Source: Pseudomonas chlororaphis | GTDB lineage: Bacteria; Pseudomonadota; Gammaproteobacteria; Pseudomonadales; Pseudomonadaceae | Direction of reading: 5' to 3' | DNA length: 64,000 bases | Assembly: GCF_001921865.1 (NCBI RefSeq) | Contig: NZ_MSCT01000020.1 | Location: 558,001 to 622,000 of the forward strand | Shown here: one piece after another, positions 32,453 to 41,208 of the stretch | Position numbering within the stretch: position 1 is the stretch's first letter | Layout of the letters: every line of letters begins with the position of its first letter | Made by a program: the position numbers and the translations under genes | The notes under the pieces: generated by a model | Seen by the model: only the letters and a program-made list of their open reading frames with translations | What the model was told of the DNA's origin: nothing | Database searches by the model: none

Positions 32453-33373
32453 ATGCCACTGCCGCTGATCTACCACGACGACTACAGCCCCGAGTTCCCG
32501 GCGGAGCACCGCTTCCCCATGGACAAGTTCCGCCTGTTGCGCGACCACCTGGTGGACAGCGGCCTGACCCACGATGCCGACCTGCTCCGCCCGCAACTGT
32601 GCCCCACGGAGATCCTCGCCCTGGCCCACGACCCCGGGTACATCGAGCGTTATATGGCGGGCGAGTTGTCCCGCGAGGACCAGCGGCGCCTCGGCCTGCC
32701 CTGGAACGAAGCCCTGGCCCGGCGCACCGTGCGCGCGGTCGGCGGCTCGCTGCTGGCCGCCGAGCAGGCCCTGGAGCATGGCTTGGCCTGCCACCTGGCC
32801 GGCGGCACCCACCACGCTCATTACGACCACCCGGCGGGCTTCTGTATCTTCAACGACCTGGCGGTGATCAGCCGTTACCTGCTGGAGGCCGGTCGGGTCG
32901 GCCGGGTGCTGATCTTCGACTGCGACGTGCATCAGGGCGACGGCACCGCGCGGATTCTCGAACATACCCCCGACGCCGTGACCGTCTCGCTGCACTGCGA
33001 AAAAAACTTCCCGGCGCGCAAGGCCACCAGCGACTGGGACATCCCCCTGCCGATGGGCATGGGCGACGCCGACTACCTGAAAGTGGTCGACGACGCCCTC
33101 AATTACCTGCTGCCGCTCTACCAGCCTGACCTGGTGCTGTACGACGCCGGCGTGGACGTGCACCAGGACGATGCCCTGGGTTACCTGAAACTCACCGACC
33201 AGGGCGTCGCCGCCCGCGACGAACACGTGATGCGCCACTGCCTGGGCCGCGACATTCCGGTGCTCGGGGTGATCGGCGGCGGCTACAGCAAGGACCGCCA
33301 GGCCCTGGCCCGGCGCCATGGCATCCTCCACCACAGCGCACAACGGGTGTGGACGTCATCAGGGTGTCACTGA
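32453..33373 (+). CDS. Histone-deacetylase-family amidohydrolase
   Basis: This 306-residue arginase-deacetylase-fold enzyme (class IV-like, COG0123) has active-site motifs GGTHHAHYDHPAGFCIFND (His-His pair), LIFDCDVHQGDGTAR (zinc Asp and His) and LYDAGVDVHQDDALG (third zinc Asp region). Bacterial members deacetylate polyamines or acetylated metabolites. The ATG at 32453 begins the family N-terminus PLPLIYHDDYSPEFPAEHRF. The last six residues (TSSGCH) and the stop codon are encoded by the first unit of the adjacent 257-bp repeat array, so the natural C-terminus appears to have been replaced. Confidence 0.9.
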   Translation: MPLPLIYHDDYSPEFPAEHRFPMDKFRLLRDHLVDSGLTHDADLLRPQLCPTEILALAHDPGYIERYMAGELSREDQRRLGLPWNEALARRTVRAVGGSLLAAEQALEHGLACHLAGGTHHAHYDHPAGFCIFNDLAVISRYLLEAGRVGRVLIFDCDVHQGDGTARILEHTPDAVTVSLHCEKNFPARKATSDWDIPLPMGMGDADYLKVVDDALNYLLPLYQPDLVLYDAGVDVHQDDALGYLKLTDQGVAARDEHVMRHCLGRDIPVLGVIGGGYSKDRQALARRHGILHHSAQRVWTSSGCH

Positions 33374-34490
33374 AACCTGGGTGCCTTACCCCCAATCTCT
33401 GTGGAGCCGCCTGTGGATAACCTGCGGGAAAGCTGCTGCACGCCACGGCTTATATAGCTCGTAAGGCGCTGATTGTTTTTTGATCAGTGCCCTATGGCGG
33501 CTGCCGAAGGCTGCGAACGACCGGTATGGGGGGCGGCATTTTTGCCATCGCCGGAGGTACTGCGGACCTTGCGCAGCCTGCGGCAGCGGCTACAGGAAAC
33601 GGGGTCCGGTCTGTCATCAGGGCGTCACTGAAACGTGGGTGGCTTACCCCCAATCTCTGTGGAGCCGCTTGTGGATAACCTGCGGGAAAGCCGTTGCACG
33701 CCACGGTTTATATGGCCCGCAAGGTACCGATTATTTTTTGATCAGCGCCATGTGGCGGCTGCCGAAGACTGCGAACGACCGGTATGGGTGCGGCGTTTTT
33801 GCCATCGCCGGAGGTCCTGCGGACCTTGCGCAGCCTGCGGCAGCGGCTACAGGAAACGGGGTCCGGTCTGTCATCAGGGCGTCACTGAAACGTGGGTGCC
33901 TTACCCCCAATCTCTGTGGAGCCGCTTGTGGATAACCTGCGGGAAAGCCGCTGCACGCCACGGTTTATATGGCCCGCAAGGTACCGATTATTTTTTGATC
34001 AGCGCCATGTGGCAGCTGCCGAAGACTGCGAACGACCGGTATGGGTGCGGCGTTTTTGTCATCGCCGGAGGTCCTGCGGACCTTGCGCAGCCTGCGGCAG
34101 CGGTTACAGGAAATGGGGCCTGGCTTGTCATCAGGGTGTCACTGAACGCTGGGCGCCTTACCCCCAATCTCTGTGGAACCGCTTGTGGATAACCTGCGGG
34201 AAAGCCGTTGCACGCCACGGTTTATATGGCCCGCAAGGTACCGATTATTTTTTGATCAGCGCCATGTGGCAGCTGCCGAAGACTGCGAACGACCGGTATG
34301 GGTGCGGCGTTTTTGTCATCGCCGGAGGTCCTGCGGACCTTGCGCAGCCTGCGGCAGCGGTTACAGGAAATGGGGCCTGGCTTGTCATCAGGGTGTCACT
34401 GAACGCTGGGCGCCTTACCCCCAATCTCTGTGGAACCGCTTGTGGATAACCTGCGGGAAAGCCGTTGCACGCCACATTCTGCGGGGCCTG
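33355..34490. repeat. Tandem array of 257-bp units (four full, one partial)
   Basis: Units start at 33355, 33613, 33870, 34127 and 34384 (258, 257, 257, 257 bp); the fifth is intact only to about 34475 and then decays. Each unit contains GTCATCAGGG, a TGTGGATAA word, an AT-rich patch GATTATTTTTTGATCAG and the hairpin block CGCAGCCTGCGGCAGCGG. The last 257-bp period is an exact copy of the preceding one, while the first two units differ at many positions, so expansion on the right side is recent. Frames that stay open through it shift with each unit and have no ribosome site; I treat the array as non-coding. Confidence 0.9.
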
Positions 34491-34598
34491 CAAGAGGCTG
34501 ATCACTTTTCGACCAGACACCGTATGACCTGCAAAACCGTCGCACGGCGCGGGCCTCGGGTAGAATGCGCGGCTTATTCCGCCACGCCGCCGTTTGCC

Positions 34599-35840
34599 AT
34601 GACCTTATCCAGCCCCGCCCTTCCCCATCAAGTCGCCATTATCGGTGGCGGCCCCGCCGGTTTGATGGCGGCCGAGGTGCTGAGCCTGGCGGGCGTGCGG
34701 GTCGACCTCTACGACGGCATGCCGTCGGTCGGCCGCAAGTTCCTGCTGGCCGGGGTCGGCGGGATGAACATCACCCATTCCGAGGCCTACCCGGCGTTTG
34801 TCTCGCGTTATGCCGAACGGGCGCCGCAGATTGCCCCGCTGTTGCGCGAGTTTGGCAGCGAGGCCTTGTGCCAATGGATCCACGGCCTGGGCATCGACAC
34901 CTTCGTCGGCAGCTCGGGCCGGGTGTTCCCCACCGACATGAAAGCCGCGCCGCTGCTGCGCGCCTGGCTCAAGCGCCTGCGCGATGCCGGCGTGGTTATC
35001 CACACCCGCCATCGCTGGCTCGGCTGGAGCGCCGACGGCAGCCTGCGCATCGCCAGCCCCGAAGGCGAAACAGCGCTTCGCCCCGACGCCCTGTTGCTGG
35101 CCCTGGGCGGCGGCAGCTGGGCCCGCCTGGGTTCGGACGGCGCCTGGATGCTGGAGCTGGAACAGCGCGGCATCCCCCTGGCGCCGCTGCAACCGAGCAA
35201 TTGCGGGTTCGAGGTACAAGGCTGGAGCGACCTGTTGCGCAGCAAGTTCGCCGGCGCCCCGTTGAAGAACGTGGCCATCGGCCTGAACGACGACACGCCG
35301 CGCCTGGGCGAATGCGTAATCACCGCCACCGGCATCGAAGGCAGCCTGGTTTACGCACTGTCGGCGCCGATTCGGGAAGCAATCAACCGCCACGGCTCGG
35401 CCACCGTGCATATCGACCTGTTGCCGGGCAGGCCGCGCGACAAGATCCAGGCTGCCCTGAGCAAGCCCCGGGGTTCGCGCTCCATGGCCAAGCATCTGCA
35501 CAGCCAGTTGGGCATCGACGGAGTGAAAGCCGCGCTGTTGCGCGAACTGACCGGCGCCGAATGCTTCGCCGAGCCGGCCCTGCTGGCCGCGGCGATCAAG
35601 GCCTTGCCCTTGACCCTGGTGAACACCCGGCCACTGGACGAAGCCATCAGCAGCGCGGGCGGCGTGACCTTCGAGGCGCTGGATCAACGCTTGATGCTCA
35701 AGCAGTTGCCCGGGGTGTTCTGCGCCGGAGAGATGCTCGACTGGGAAGCCCCGACCGGCGGCTACCTGCTCACCGCCTGCTTCGCCAGCGGGCGTGTGGC
35801 AGGGCTGGGCATGCTCGAGTGGTTGCAACGCCAGGCCTGA
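34599..35840 (+). CDS. NAD(P)/FAD-dependent oxidoreductase, BaiN/HI0933 (YhiN) family
   Basis: This 413-residue flavoprotein has the N-terminal FAD motif QVAIIGGGPAGLMAAEVLSL, then GRKFLLAGVGGMNITHSE, the hallmark of the HI0933-like family, and the C-terminal TRPLDEAISSAGGVTFEALD with CAGEMLDWEAPTGGYLLTAC. The ATG at 34599 is selected because similarity begins there; the frame stays open leftward into the repeat array but that part is repeat sequence. Physiological reaction unknown. A TAGAAT hexamer at about 34561-34566 could be its -10 element. Confidence 0.9.
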   Translation: MTLSSPALPHQVAIIGGGPAGLMAAEVLSLAGVRVDLYDGMPSVGRKFLLAGVGGMNITHSEAYPAFVSRYAERAPQIAPLLREFGSEALCQWIHGLGIDTFVGSSGRVFPTDMKAAPLLRAWLKRLRDAGVVIHTRHRWLGWSADGSLRIASPEGETALRPDALLLALGGGSWARLGSDGAWMLELEQRGIPLAPLQPSNCGFEVQGWSDLLRSKFAGAPLKNVAIGLNDDTPRLGECVITATGIEGSLVYALSAPIREAINRHGSATVHIDLLPGRPRDKIQAALSKPRGSRSMAKHLHSQLGIDGVKAALLRELTGAECFAEPALLAAAIKALPLTLVNTRPLDEAISSAGGVTFEALDQRLMLKQLPGVFCAGEMLDWEAPTGGYLLTACFASGRVAGLGMLEWLQRQA

Positions 35841-35851
35841 ACCCACCGCGC

Positions 35852-35993
35852 CCCCTGTAGCCGCTGGCGCAGCCTGCGCACGAGGACGCAGTCCTCGTAA
35901 AAGCAAACGACCCGGTTCTCCTGGAGAAACCGGGTCGTTCGGTTTGGCGGCTGCTGCGCAGCCGTTCGCAGGCTGCGCCAGCGGCTACAGGGG
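35852..35993. repeat. 27-bp perfect inverted repeat enclosing a terminator
   Basis: The left arm (35852-35878, beginning CCCCTGTAGCCGCTGG) is perfectly complementary to the right arm (35967-35993). Between them lie two more hairpins: ACGAGGA/TCCTCGT (35880-35898) and the strong 12-bp stem at 35906-35939. The whole block can fold into a three-branched cruciform between the flavoprotein and rhlE genes, which converge. Confidence 0.8.
35906..35939. terminator. Probable bidirectional terminator
   Basis: The stem AACGACCCGGTT / AACCGGGTCGTT encloses an inner CTC/GAG pairing. T-rich flanks are short, so it may act in both directions between the convergent genes. Confidence 0.6.
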
Positions 35994-36019
35994 CGGTGTT
36001 GGCCGCTCCCTTGCCGGTG

Positions 36020-37354
36020 TTACGGCTTGCGCTTGCGCGGGCCGGTGTTGAACGCCGGCACTTTGCGCACCGGTTTCACCGCCGGGGCCTCGGCCACTTC
36101 GCCGCTGTCTACCCACTTGCCCAGGTTGCGCTTGCCGCCACCGCCGGACGTCTTGGGCTTCTTCGGTTTTTTCGGTTTCTTGAGCACCTGGCCGCTGGCG
36201 TCGGTTTCCGGCACGCGGTGGTCCGGGATGAAGTCCGGCTCGTCATGGCGCGCGAGGGTCTGGCGGGTCAGCATCTCGATGGCCGACAGCAGGTTCACCT
36301 CGTCGGCGCAGACCAGCGAGATCGCCTCGCCGGTGGAGCCGGCCCGGCCGGTACGGCCGATGCGGTGGATGTAATCCTCGGCGACGATCGGCAGGTCGAA
36401 GTTGACCACCAACGGCAGGTCCTCGATGTCCAGGCCGCGGGCCGCCACGTCGGTGGCCACCAGGATCTGGATCTCGCTGGCCTTGAACCGGTCCAGGGCG
36501 CGCTGGCGCGTGGCCTGGGGCTTGTCGCCGTGAATACCGTCGGCGTTCACGCCCTGGCCCTGCAGCCGCTCCACCAGTGCGTCGACGCCATTGCGGGTCT
36601 TGGCGAACACCAGCACCTGCTTCCAGCGGTTCTTGCGCAGCAGATGGCTGAACAGTTCCGGCTTGCGCTTCTTGTCCACCGTCACCACCCATTGCTTGAC
36701 GGTATTGGCAGCGACGTTGCGCGGGCTGACTTCGATGCTCAGCGGATCGTTGAGCATCTGTCCGGCCAGCAGGCGGATGTCGTCGGAGAAGGTCGCGGAG
36801 AACAGCAGGGTCTGGCGCTTCTTCGGCAGCGCGCGGTAAATGTTCGCCAGTTCCTCGGAGAACCCCAGGTCGAGCATGCGGTCGGCCTCGTCCAGCACCA
36901 GGGTCTGCAACTGGTTGAACTTCAGCGCGTTCTGGCGGAACAGGTCGAGCAAACGGCCGGGGGTGGCCACCAACAGGTCGATGCCGCCGCGCAGCTTCAT
37001 CATCTGCGGGTTGATGCTGACGCCGCCGTACACCGCGTAAGTGCGCAATGGCAGGTGTTCGGCATACTGGCGCACTGCTTCGTGCACCTGCTCGGCCAGT
37101 TCGCGAGTCGGCACCAGGATCAACGCCCGCACCGAGTTGGCTGCGACCTTCGGCCCTTCCATGGCCAACAGTTGCAGGAGCGGCAAGGCGAAGCCGGCGG
37201 TCTTGCCGGTGCCGGTCTGGGCCGCGGCCATCAGGTCGCGACCGGCCAGCACCGCCGGAATGGCTTGCGCCTGCACCGGTGTCGGGGTCTGGTAGCCCAG
37301 CGTTTCGAGGGCTCGCAGCAAGGGTTCGATCAGGCCAAGAGTGGCGAATGTCAT
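36020..37354 (-). CDS. rhlE: DEAD-box ATP-dependent RNA helicase RhlE
   Basis: This 444-residue RNA helicase has all motifs in order: Q motif (GYQTPTPVQAQAIP), AAAQTGTGKTAGFALP, LVPTRELAEQ, VATPGRLLDL, LVLDEADRMLD, FSATFSD, ATDVAARGLDIEDLP and HRIGRTGRAG. The C-terminal 70 residues are basic (KKPKKPKKPK, ending PRKRKP), as in RhlE proteins that aid ribosome assembly and RNA decay. The ATG is at 37354. It is convergent with the flavoprotein gene. Confidence 0.95.
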   Translation of the reverse strand: MTFATLGLIEPLLRALETLGYQTPTPVQAQAIPAVLAGRDLMAAAQTGTGKTAGFALPLLQLLAMEGPKVAANSVRALILVPTRELAEQVHEAVRQYAEHLPLRTYAVYGGVSINPQMMKLRGGIDLLVATPGRLLDLFRQNALKFNQLQTLVLDEADRMLDLGFSEELANIYRALPKKRQTLLFSATFSDDIRLLAGQMLNDPLSIEVSPRNVAANTVKQWVVTVDKKRKPELFSHLLRKNRWKQVLVFAKTRNGVDALVERLQGQGVNADGIHGDKPQATRQRALDRFKASEIQILVATDVAARGLDIEDLPLVVNFDLPIVAEDYIHRIGRTGRAGSTGEAISLVCADEVNLLSAIEMLTRQTLARHDEPDFIPDHRVPETDASGQVLKKPKKPKKPKTSGGGGKRNLGKWVDSGEVAEAPAVKPVRKVPAFNTGPRKRKP

Positions 37355-37577
37355 GGGGGTACCGTAGGGAAAGGGTCAGCGCGGGTGTGCAATGGGCGGC
37401 AGTTTACCCTAATTCAGGCGGGTTTCTTTCGGCGCACGAGCCGCCTTGCCTGCCATCATCGCGGGGCGACAGGCAGCCGGCGCGGATAATGCCGGTGGAC
37501 GCACCTTGAAGCGCCGGGGGACAATTCAGCCCCTTTTGTCCCTGTCACCCCGTTCAAGACTCAGGAGCCTGACCCGT

Positions 37578-38036
37578 ATGGATACCCCCAACCCCTTCCA
37601 GACACCGGCCGCCGAATTGCAGACCCCGGCTGCGGCAAGCGCGTCATTGCACCTGTACAGCATCAACGCCGTCGGCCTCGCCACCTTCCTCGGCACGTCT
37701 CTGGCAGGCTCCTACATGATCGCCAGCAACCTCAAGGCCCTGGGCCGCGAAAGCGAAGTGAAGAAGGCCTGGTACATCGGTGTCGGCGTATTCGTCCTGA
37801 TGATGGTGCTGGGCGCGGTGTTGCCGGAAAGCGTTCCGACCGTGGTCTTTGTCCTGCCGCCGATTTTTGCGATGAACACTTACGCACGCCAGCTCTTCGG
37901 CTCGGTCGTCATCGAACACAAACTCAGCAAGGGGCCATTCTTCTCGTTGTGGCGCGTGGCCGGGATCAGCCTGCTGTTCATGCTGGCCATCGTCGTCGCG
38001 CTGGTACCGCTGGTGATGGTGTTCTACCCGGACTGA
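37578..38036 (+). CDS. Small membrane protein of unknown function
   Basis: This 152-residue protein starts at 37578 after an AGGAG site. The N-terminal tail is polar with Pro and Ala repeats (MDTPNPFQTPAAELQTPAAA). Then come four hydrophobic segments: LATFLGTSLAGSYMIAS, AWYIGVGVFVLMMVLGAVLP, PTVVFVLPPIFAMNTYA and GISLLFMLAIVVALVPLVMV. I do not recognise the family. A terminator follows directly. Confidence 0.78.
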   Translation: MDTPNPFQTPAAELQTPAAASASLHLYSINAVGLATFLGTSLAGSYMIASNLKALGRESEVKKAWYIGVGVFVLMMVLGAVLPESVPTVVFVLPPIFAMNTYARQLFGSVVIEHKLSKGPFFSLWRVAGISLLFMLAIVVALVPLVMVFYPD

Positions 38037-38057
38037 GCACGACCGTCTGGAACCAGG

Positions 38058-38083
38058 AACGCCGGGCCACGCCCGGCGTTTTT
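38058..38083 (+). terminator. Terminator after the small membrane protein gene
   Basis: The stem AACGCCGGGC / GCCCGGCGTT with loop CAC is followed by a run of T, about 20 bp past the stop codon. Confidence 0.92.
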
Positions 38084-38263
38084 GTACCCCCGTACGCCAA
38101 GCGCATCGGACGGGTACGAAAAGCCGCCGGGTCAATGTACAGGGCACCGACCCACCGCCTATGATCCCGGCCGCCGGCACACCTCCTTATTCATCACATA
38201 CCCGCACAGGCACTCTGTCGATCCGATCGGCTGGAGCGCGTCCGTGCGGTTTCAGGAATGGTT

Positions 38264-41131
38264 ATGCCTCGCTTCGGATTGAACGCGTTTTCCCGCGCCC
38301 ATCGCCTTTACTGCTCCAGCCTCGCGGCGGCCGTGCTGCTGCCCCTGAGCGGCGAGCTCGTGGCCCAAGAGACTCGCTCTCAGCCAGCGGCCGCCCAGAG
38401 CGGCCCCTTCATCAACCTGCAGGCCCTCGCCCCGGGCGCCCGCAGCACCGCCGAGGTCGGCACCGAGCGCCTGCGCCAGGAAACCGGCCTGAGCATCCGC
38501 GCGGTCGTGCCGGCCGCGGGCGACCGCTACAAGGACCTCAAGGTCCTGATCGGCAAAAGCCTCAGCCGCAGCCAGCCGGCAGAGGACGAAATGATCGTCG
38601 CCAGCCGTCCCGACGGCAGCTTCGTCGCCCTGTTGCCGCAAGCCAACGCGATCATCCGCGGCCACGCCGACGGCCAGCAGACGCTGCTGCGTTTCGACGG
38701 TCCCCAGCGCCCCACCCATGCCCCGGACGCTTTGGAAGCTCCGAGCCAGGCAGTCGCCAACCTGCTCGAAACGCGCACGGGCCAGCGCAGCTACCAGCTG
38801 GACCGCAACGCTGCCGGGGAGATCGTCATCGACCTGCTGGCCGGCTTCTCGGATAAATCCGCGGAATTCATCGGCGACCCCGAAGCCTATGCCCTGGCCC
38901 AGGTCGCGGCGGTCAACCGCTCCGTGAAACAGTCGCTGATCGAAGGCGTGCGCGTGCGCCTGGTCGGCACCCAGGTGGTCCGCGATGACCTGGCGATCAC
39001 CGGCGGCAACCTGGCCCAGCTCGGCACCCTGTTCGCCAACGGCATCAAACAGTACAGCCCAGACCTTGTGGCCAGCTTCGTGCGCGGCGTCCCCGGCCAG
39101 GACACCGCGGTCGGCTGGGCGTACACCAATGGCCGCTACTCGATCAACTACATCAACGGCCCGACCGTATTCCGCCACGAAGTGGCGCATAACATCGGTG
39201 GCAGCCACTGCTCGGACGGCAAGAGCTACCGCTTCGGCTACAACAACGGCCGGGTCGGCACCATCCTCTGCGGCAACCAGGTACCCTTCTATTCCAACCC
39301 CGACGTCAAGGACTCCCGCGGCGTACCGCTGGGCGATGCGCAAACCGCCAACATGGCCCGGGTCTGGCGCGAAAACGCGGCGAAGATCTCGGCCTACGCC
39401 CCGGCCGTGGTGCCCTTGGCCGACGAGCAAGGCACCCAGCTGTTGCAGGAAAACGTCAACCTGGCCAAGAACGAAGTGCGCTACTTCCCGCTGGACGTGC
39501 CCGCCGGCACCCGGCGCCTGGTGTTCAGCGTGACCCAGGGGCCGCAGAACGAATCGGCGAGCAAGGTCCAGTTGCTGCTCAAGCGCGGCAGCCAGCCAAG
39601 CACCAGCGACTATGACTACCGCTCGCTGGAAAACAATGGCGTGGCCTTGGCGGTCGACGATCCCCAGGCCGGTCGCTGGTACCTGGCGCTGCGCGTGCAA
39701 ACCAACAAGAGCGTGGACGGCATGGTGGTCGAGGGCCACGCCTTCGCCGCCCAGGACGAGACCGTCAAGGCCCGCTATGTGCGCCTGGTGGCCAACTCTT
39801 CGGTGGACGGCAAGGAAGGCGCGAGCATCGCCGAGCTGCACCTGGCCGACGCCCGCGGCAAGTCCCTGCCGCGCGGCTGGCGCATCCATTCCGCCAGCAG
39901 CAGCCTGGCCGGCTCGCCCGGCAGCAACGTCATCGACGGCAACCCCAAGTCCTTCTGGGCTTCGGCGAACGGCGTCGGTTATCCCCACCAACTGGTGATC
40001 GACCTGGGCAGCGAGAACAGCTTCTCCCAGCTGCATTACCTGCCGCGCCAGGACCAGGGCACCAGCGGCAACATCAAGGCGTACCAGGTGTATGGCGGCG
40101 CCGGCCCGGACGGTCCATGGACGCTGCTGGCCGACGGCGAGTTCAGCGCCGACAACGAGGTCAAGTCGGCGTCGCTCAAGCCCATCGAAAGCGCCTTGCC
40201 GCCGGTGGCGGTCATCAGCGGCAAGCACGAGGCCGAAGCCGGCCAGCAGGTGCTGCTCGATGCCTCGGCCTCAAGCGACCCGCAAGGCCATGCCCTGGAT
40301 TTCGCCTGGGAAGCCTCGCCGGCCCTGGACTTCGTCTTCGACGGCCCACGCCTGAGCTTTGTCGCCCCGCGGTTGAGCAGCGATACCCGCTACCGCTTCA
40401 CCTTGAACTTGAGCAACGGCAAGCAGAGCAGCAGCGCCAGCCACGAGGTACTGGTCAAGGCCAGCGACAACGCAGCCAGTTGCAAGCCGCAGTGGGAAGC
40501 CGGCAAAGCCTATTCGGGGAACCAGGAAGTGCAGCACAAGGGCCGTCAGTACCTGGCCCGCTGGTGGGTCCAGGGCAGCGAGCCGGGCAACCCGGCCTTC
40601 ACCGGCGCCGACGGCAGCGGCAAGGTCTGGAAAGACCTCGGCCCATGCGACGGCGACGCCCCGGTCGAACCGCCGGTGGCGAACATCAGCGGCGTCTCCC
40701 AGGCCAAGGCCGGCGACCCGGTGCGGCTCGACGCCTCGGGTTCCGCCGACCCCGCGGGCCTGCCGCTAGAGTACCGCTGGAGCGTCACCCCGAGCCTGAG
40801 CTTCCAGGCCAACGGGCCGCAGCTGACGTTCGTTGCGCCGAAGCGCGACAAGGACACCCGCTACCGTTTCAGCCTCGAACTGAGCAACGGCCATCACAGC
40901 GTGGTCAGCCAGCACGAGGTCCAGGTCAGCGCCGAGGGCGGCGGGCAACCCGGCGTCTGCCAAGGCCAGTGGACGGCGCAGAAGGCCTACGTGACCGGCA
41001 ACAAGGTCAGCCACAACGGCCACTTCTATAGCGCCCGCTGGTGGACCCAGGGCAACGAACCCGGCAACCCGGCGTACACCGGCGGCGAAGGCAGCGGCAA
41101 GGTCTGGCGCGACGACGGCGCCTGCAACTGA
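38264..41131 (+). CDS. Secreted metzincin-like zinc metalloprotease with PKD and carbohydrate-binding modules
   Basis: This is a 955-residue exoprotein. The start at 38264 has AGGA at a suitable distance; an ATG two codons upstream is possible. The signal peptide ends near LSGELVAQ. The catalytic domain (to about residue 390) has the extended zinc motif HEVAHNIGGSH at His305-Glu306-His309-His315 (reprolysin/metzincin type), and NMARVW downstream may supply a Met-turn. A discoidin (F5/8 C)-like domain covers about 500-640. Next are a PKD-like domain (646-731), a CBM5/12 module with paired cysteines (739-796), a second PKD (799-891) and a second CBM5/12 (898-955). CBM5/12 usually binds chitin, so substrates in fungal walls, insects or glycoprotein matrices are plausible. 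Type II secretion is the likely route. Confidence 0.85.
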   Translation: MPRFGLNAFSRAHRLYCSSLAAAVLLPLSGELVAQETRSQPAAAQSGPFINLQALAPGARSTAEVGTERLRQETGLSIRAVVPAAGDRYKDLKVLIGKSLSRSQPAEDEMIVASRPDGSFVALLPQANAIIRGHADGQQTLLRFDGPQRPTHAPDALEAPSQAVANLLETRTGQRSYQLDRNAAGEIVIDLLAGFSDKSAEFIGDPEAYALAQVAAVNRSVKQSLIEGVRVRLVGTQVVRDDLAITGGNLAQLGTLFANGIKQYSPDLVASFVRGVPGQDTAVGWAYTNGRYSINYINGPTVFRHEVAHNIGGSHCSDGKSYRFGYNNGRVGTILCGNQVPFYSNPDVKDSRGVPLGDAQTANMARVWRENAAKISAYAPAVVPLADEQGTQLLQENVNLAKNEVRYFPLDVPAGTRRLVFSVTQGPQNESASKVQLLLKRGSQPSTSDYDYRSLENNGVALAVDDPQAGRWYLALRVQTNKSVDGMVVEGHAFAAQDETVKARYVRLVANSSVDGKEGASIAELHLADARGKSLPRGWRIHSASSSLAGSPGSNVIDGNPKSFWASANGVGYPHQLVIDLGSENSFSQLHYLPRQDQGTSGNIKAYQVYGGAGPDGPWTLLADGEFSADNEVKSASLKPIESALPPVAVISGKHEAEAGQQVLLDASASSDPQGHALDFAWEASPALDFVFDGPRLSFVAPRLSSDTRYRFTLNLSNGKQSSSASHEVLVKASDNAASCKPQWEAGKAYSGNQEVQHKGRQYLARWWVQGSEPGNPAFTGADGSGKVWKDLGPCDGDAPVEPPVANISGVSQAKAGDPVRLDASGSADPAGLPLEYRWSVTPSLSFQANGPQLTFVAPKRDKDTRYRFSLELSNGHHSVVSQHEVQVSAEGGGQPGVCQGQWTAQKAYVTGNKVSHNGHFYSARWWTQGNEPGNPAYTGGEGSGKVWRDDGACN

Positions 41132-41138
41132 GGCCCTG

Positions 41139-41208
41139 CGCACGAGCGCGGCGCGCTCGTGCGGACGTTCGAACCATCGCGACCGCCGGCCTTAGGCGGT
41201 CGTTTCTT
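41139..41208 (+). terminator. Double hairpin terminator after the metalloprotease gene
   Basis: The first stem CGCACGAGCGC / GCGCTCGTGCG (41139-41163) is followed by CGACCGCC / GGCGGTCG (41180-41202) and TTTCTT. The second overlaps the final codons of the convergent DMT gene. Confidence 0.75.

Noticed and set aside
33635..34449. Two overlapping frames of about 185 codons inside the repeat array
   Set aside because: They repeat the same peptide in shifted frames because 257 is not a multiple of three; no ribosome site; explained by the tandem DNA repeat.
33355..34490. Repeat array as a replication origin or CRISPR
   Set aside because: Units are contiguous 257-bp copies without spacers, so not CRISPR. 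DnaA-type words alone do not make an origin, and no dnaA/dnaN or parAB genes flank it.
34173..34598. Upstream extension of the BaiN-like flavoprotein into the repeat array
   Set aside because: Translation before 34599 is repeat sequence; the FAD motif begins a few residues after the ATG at 34599.
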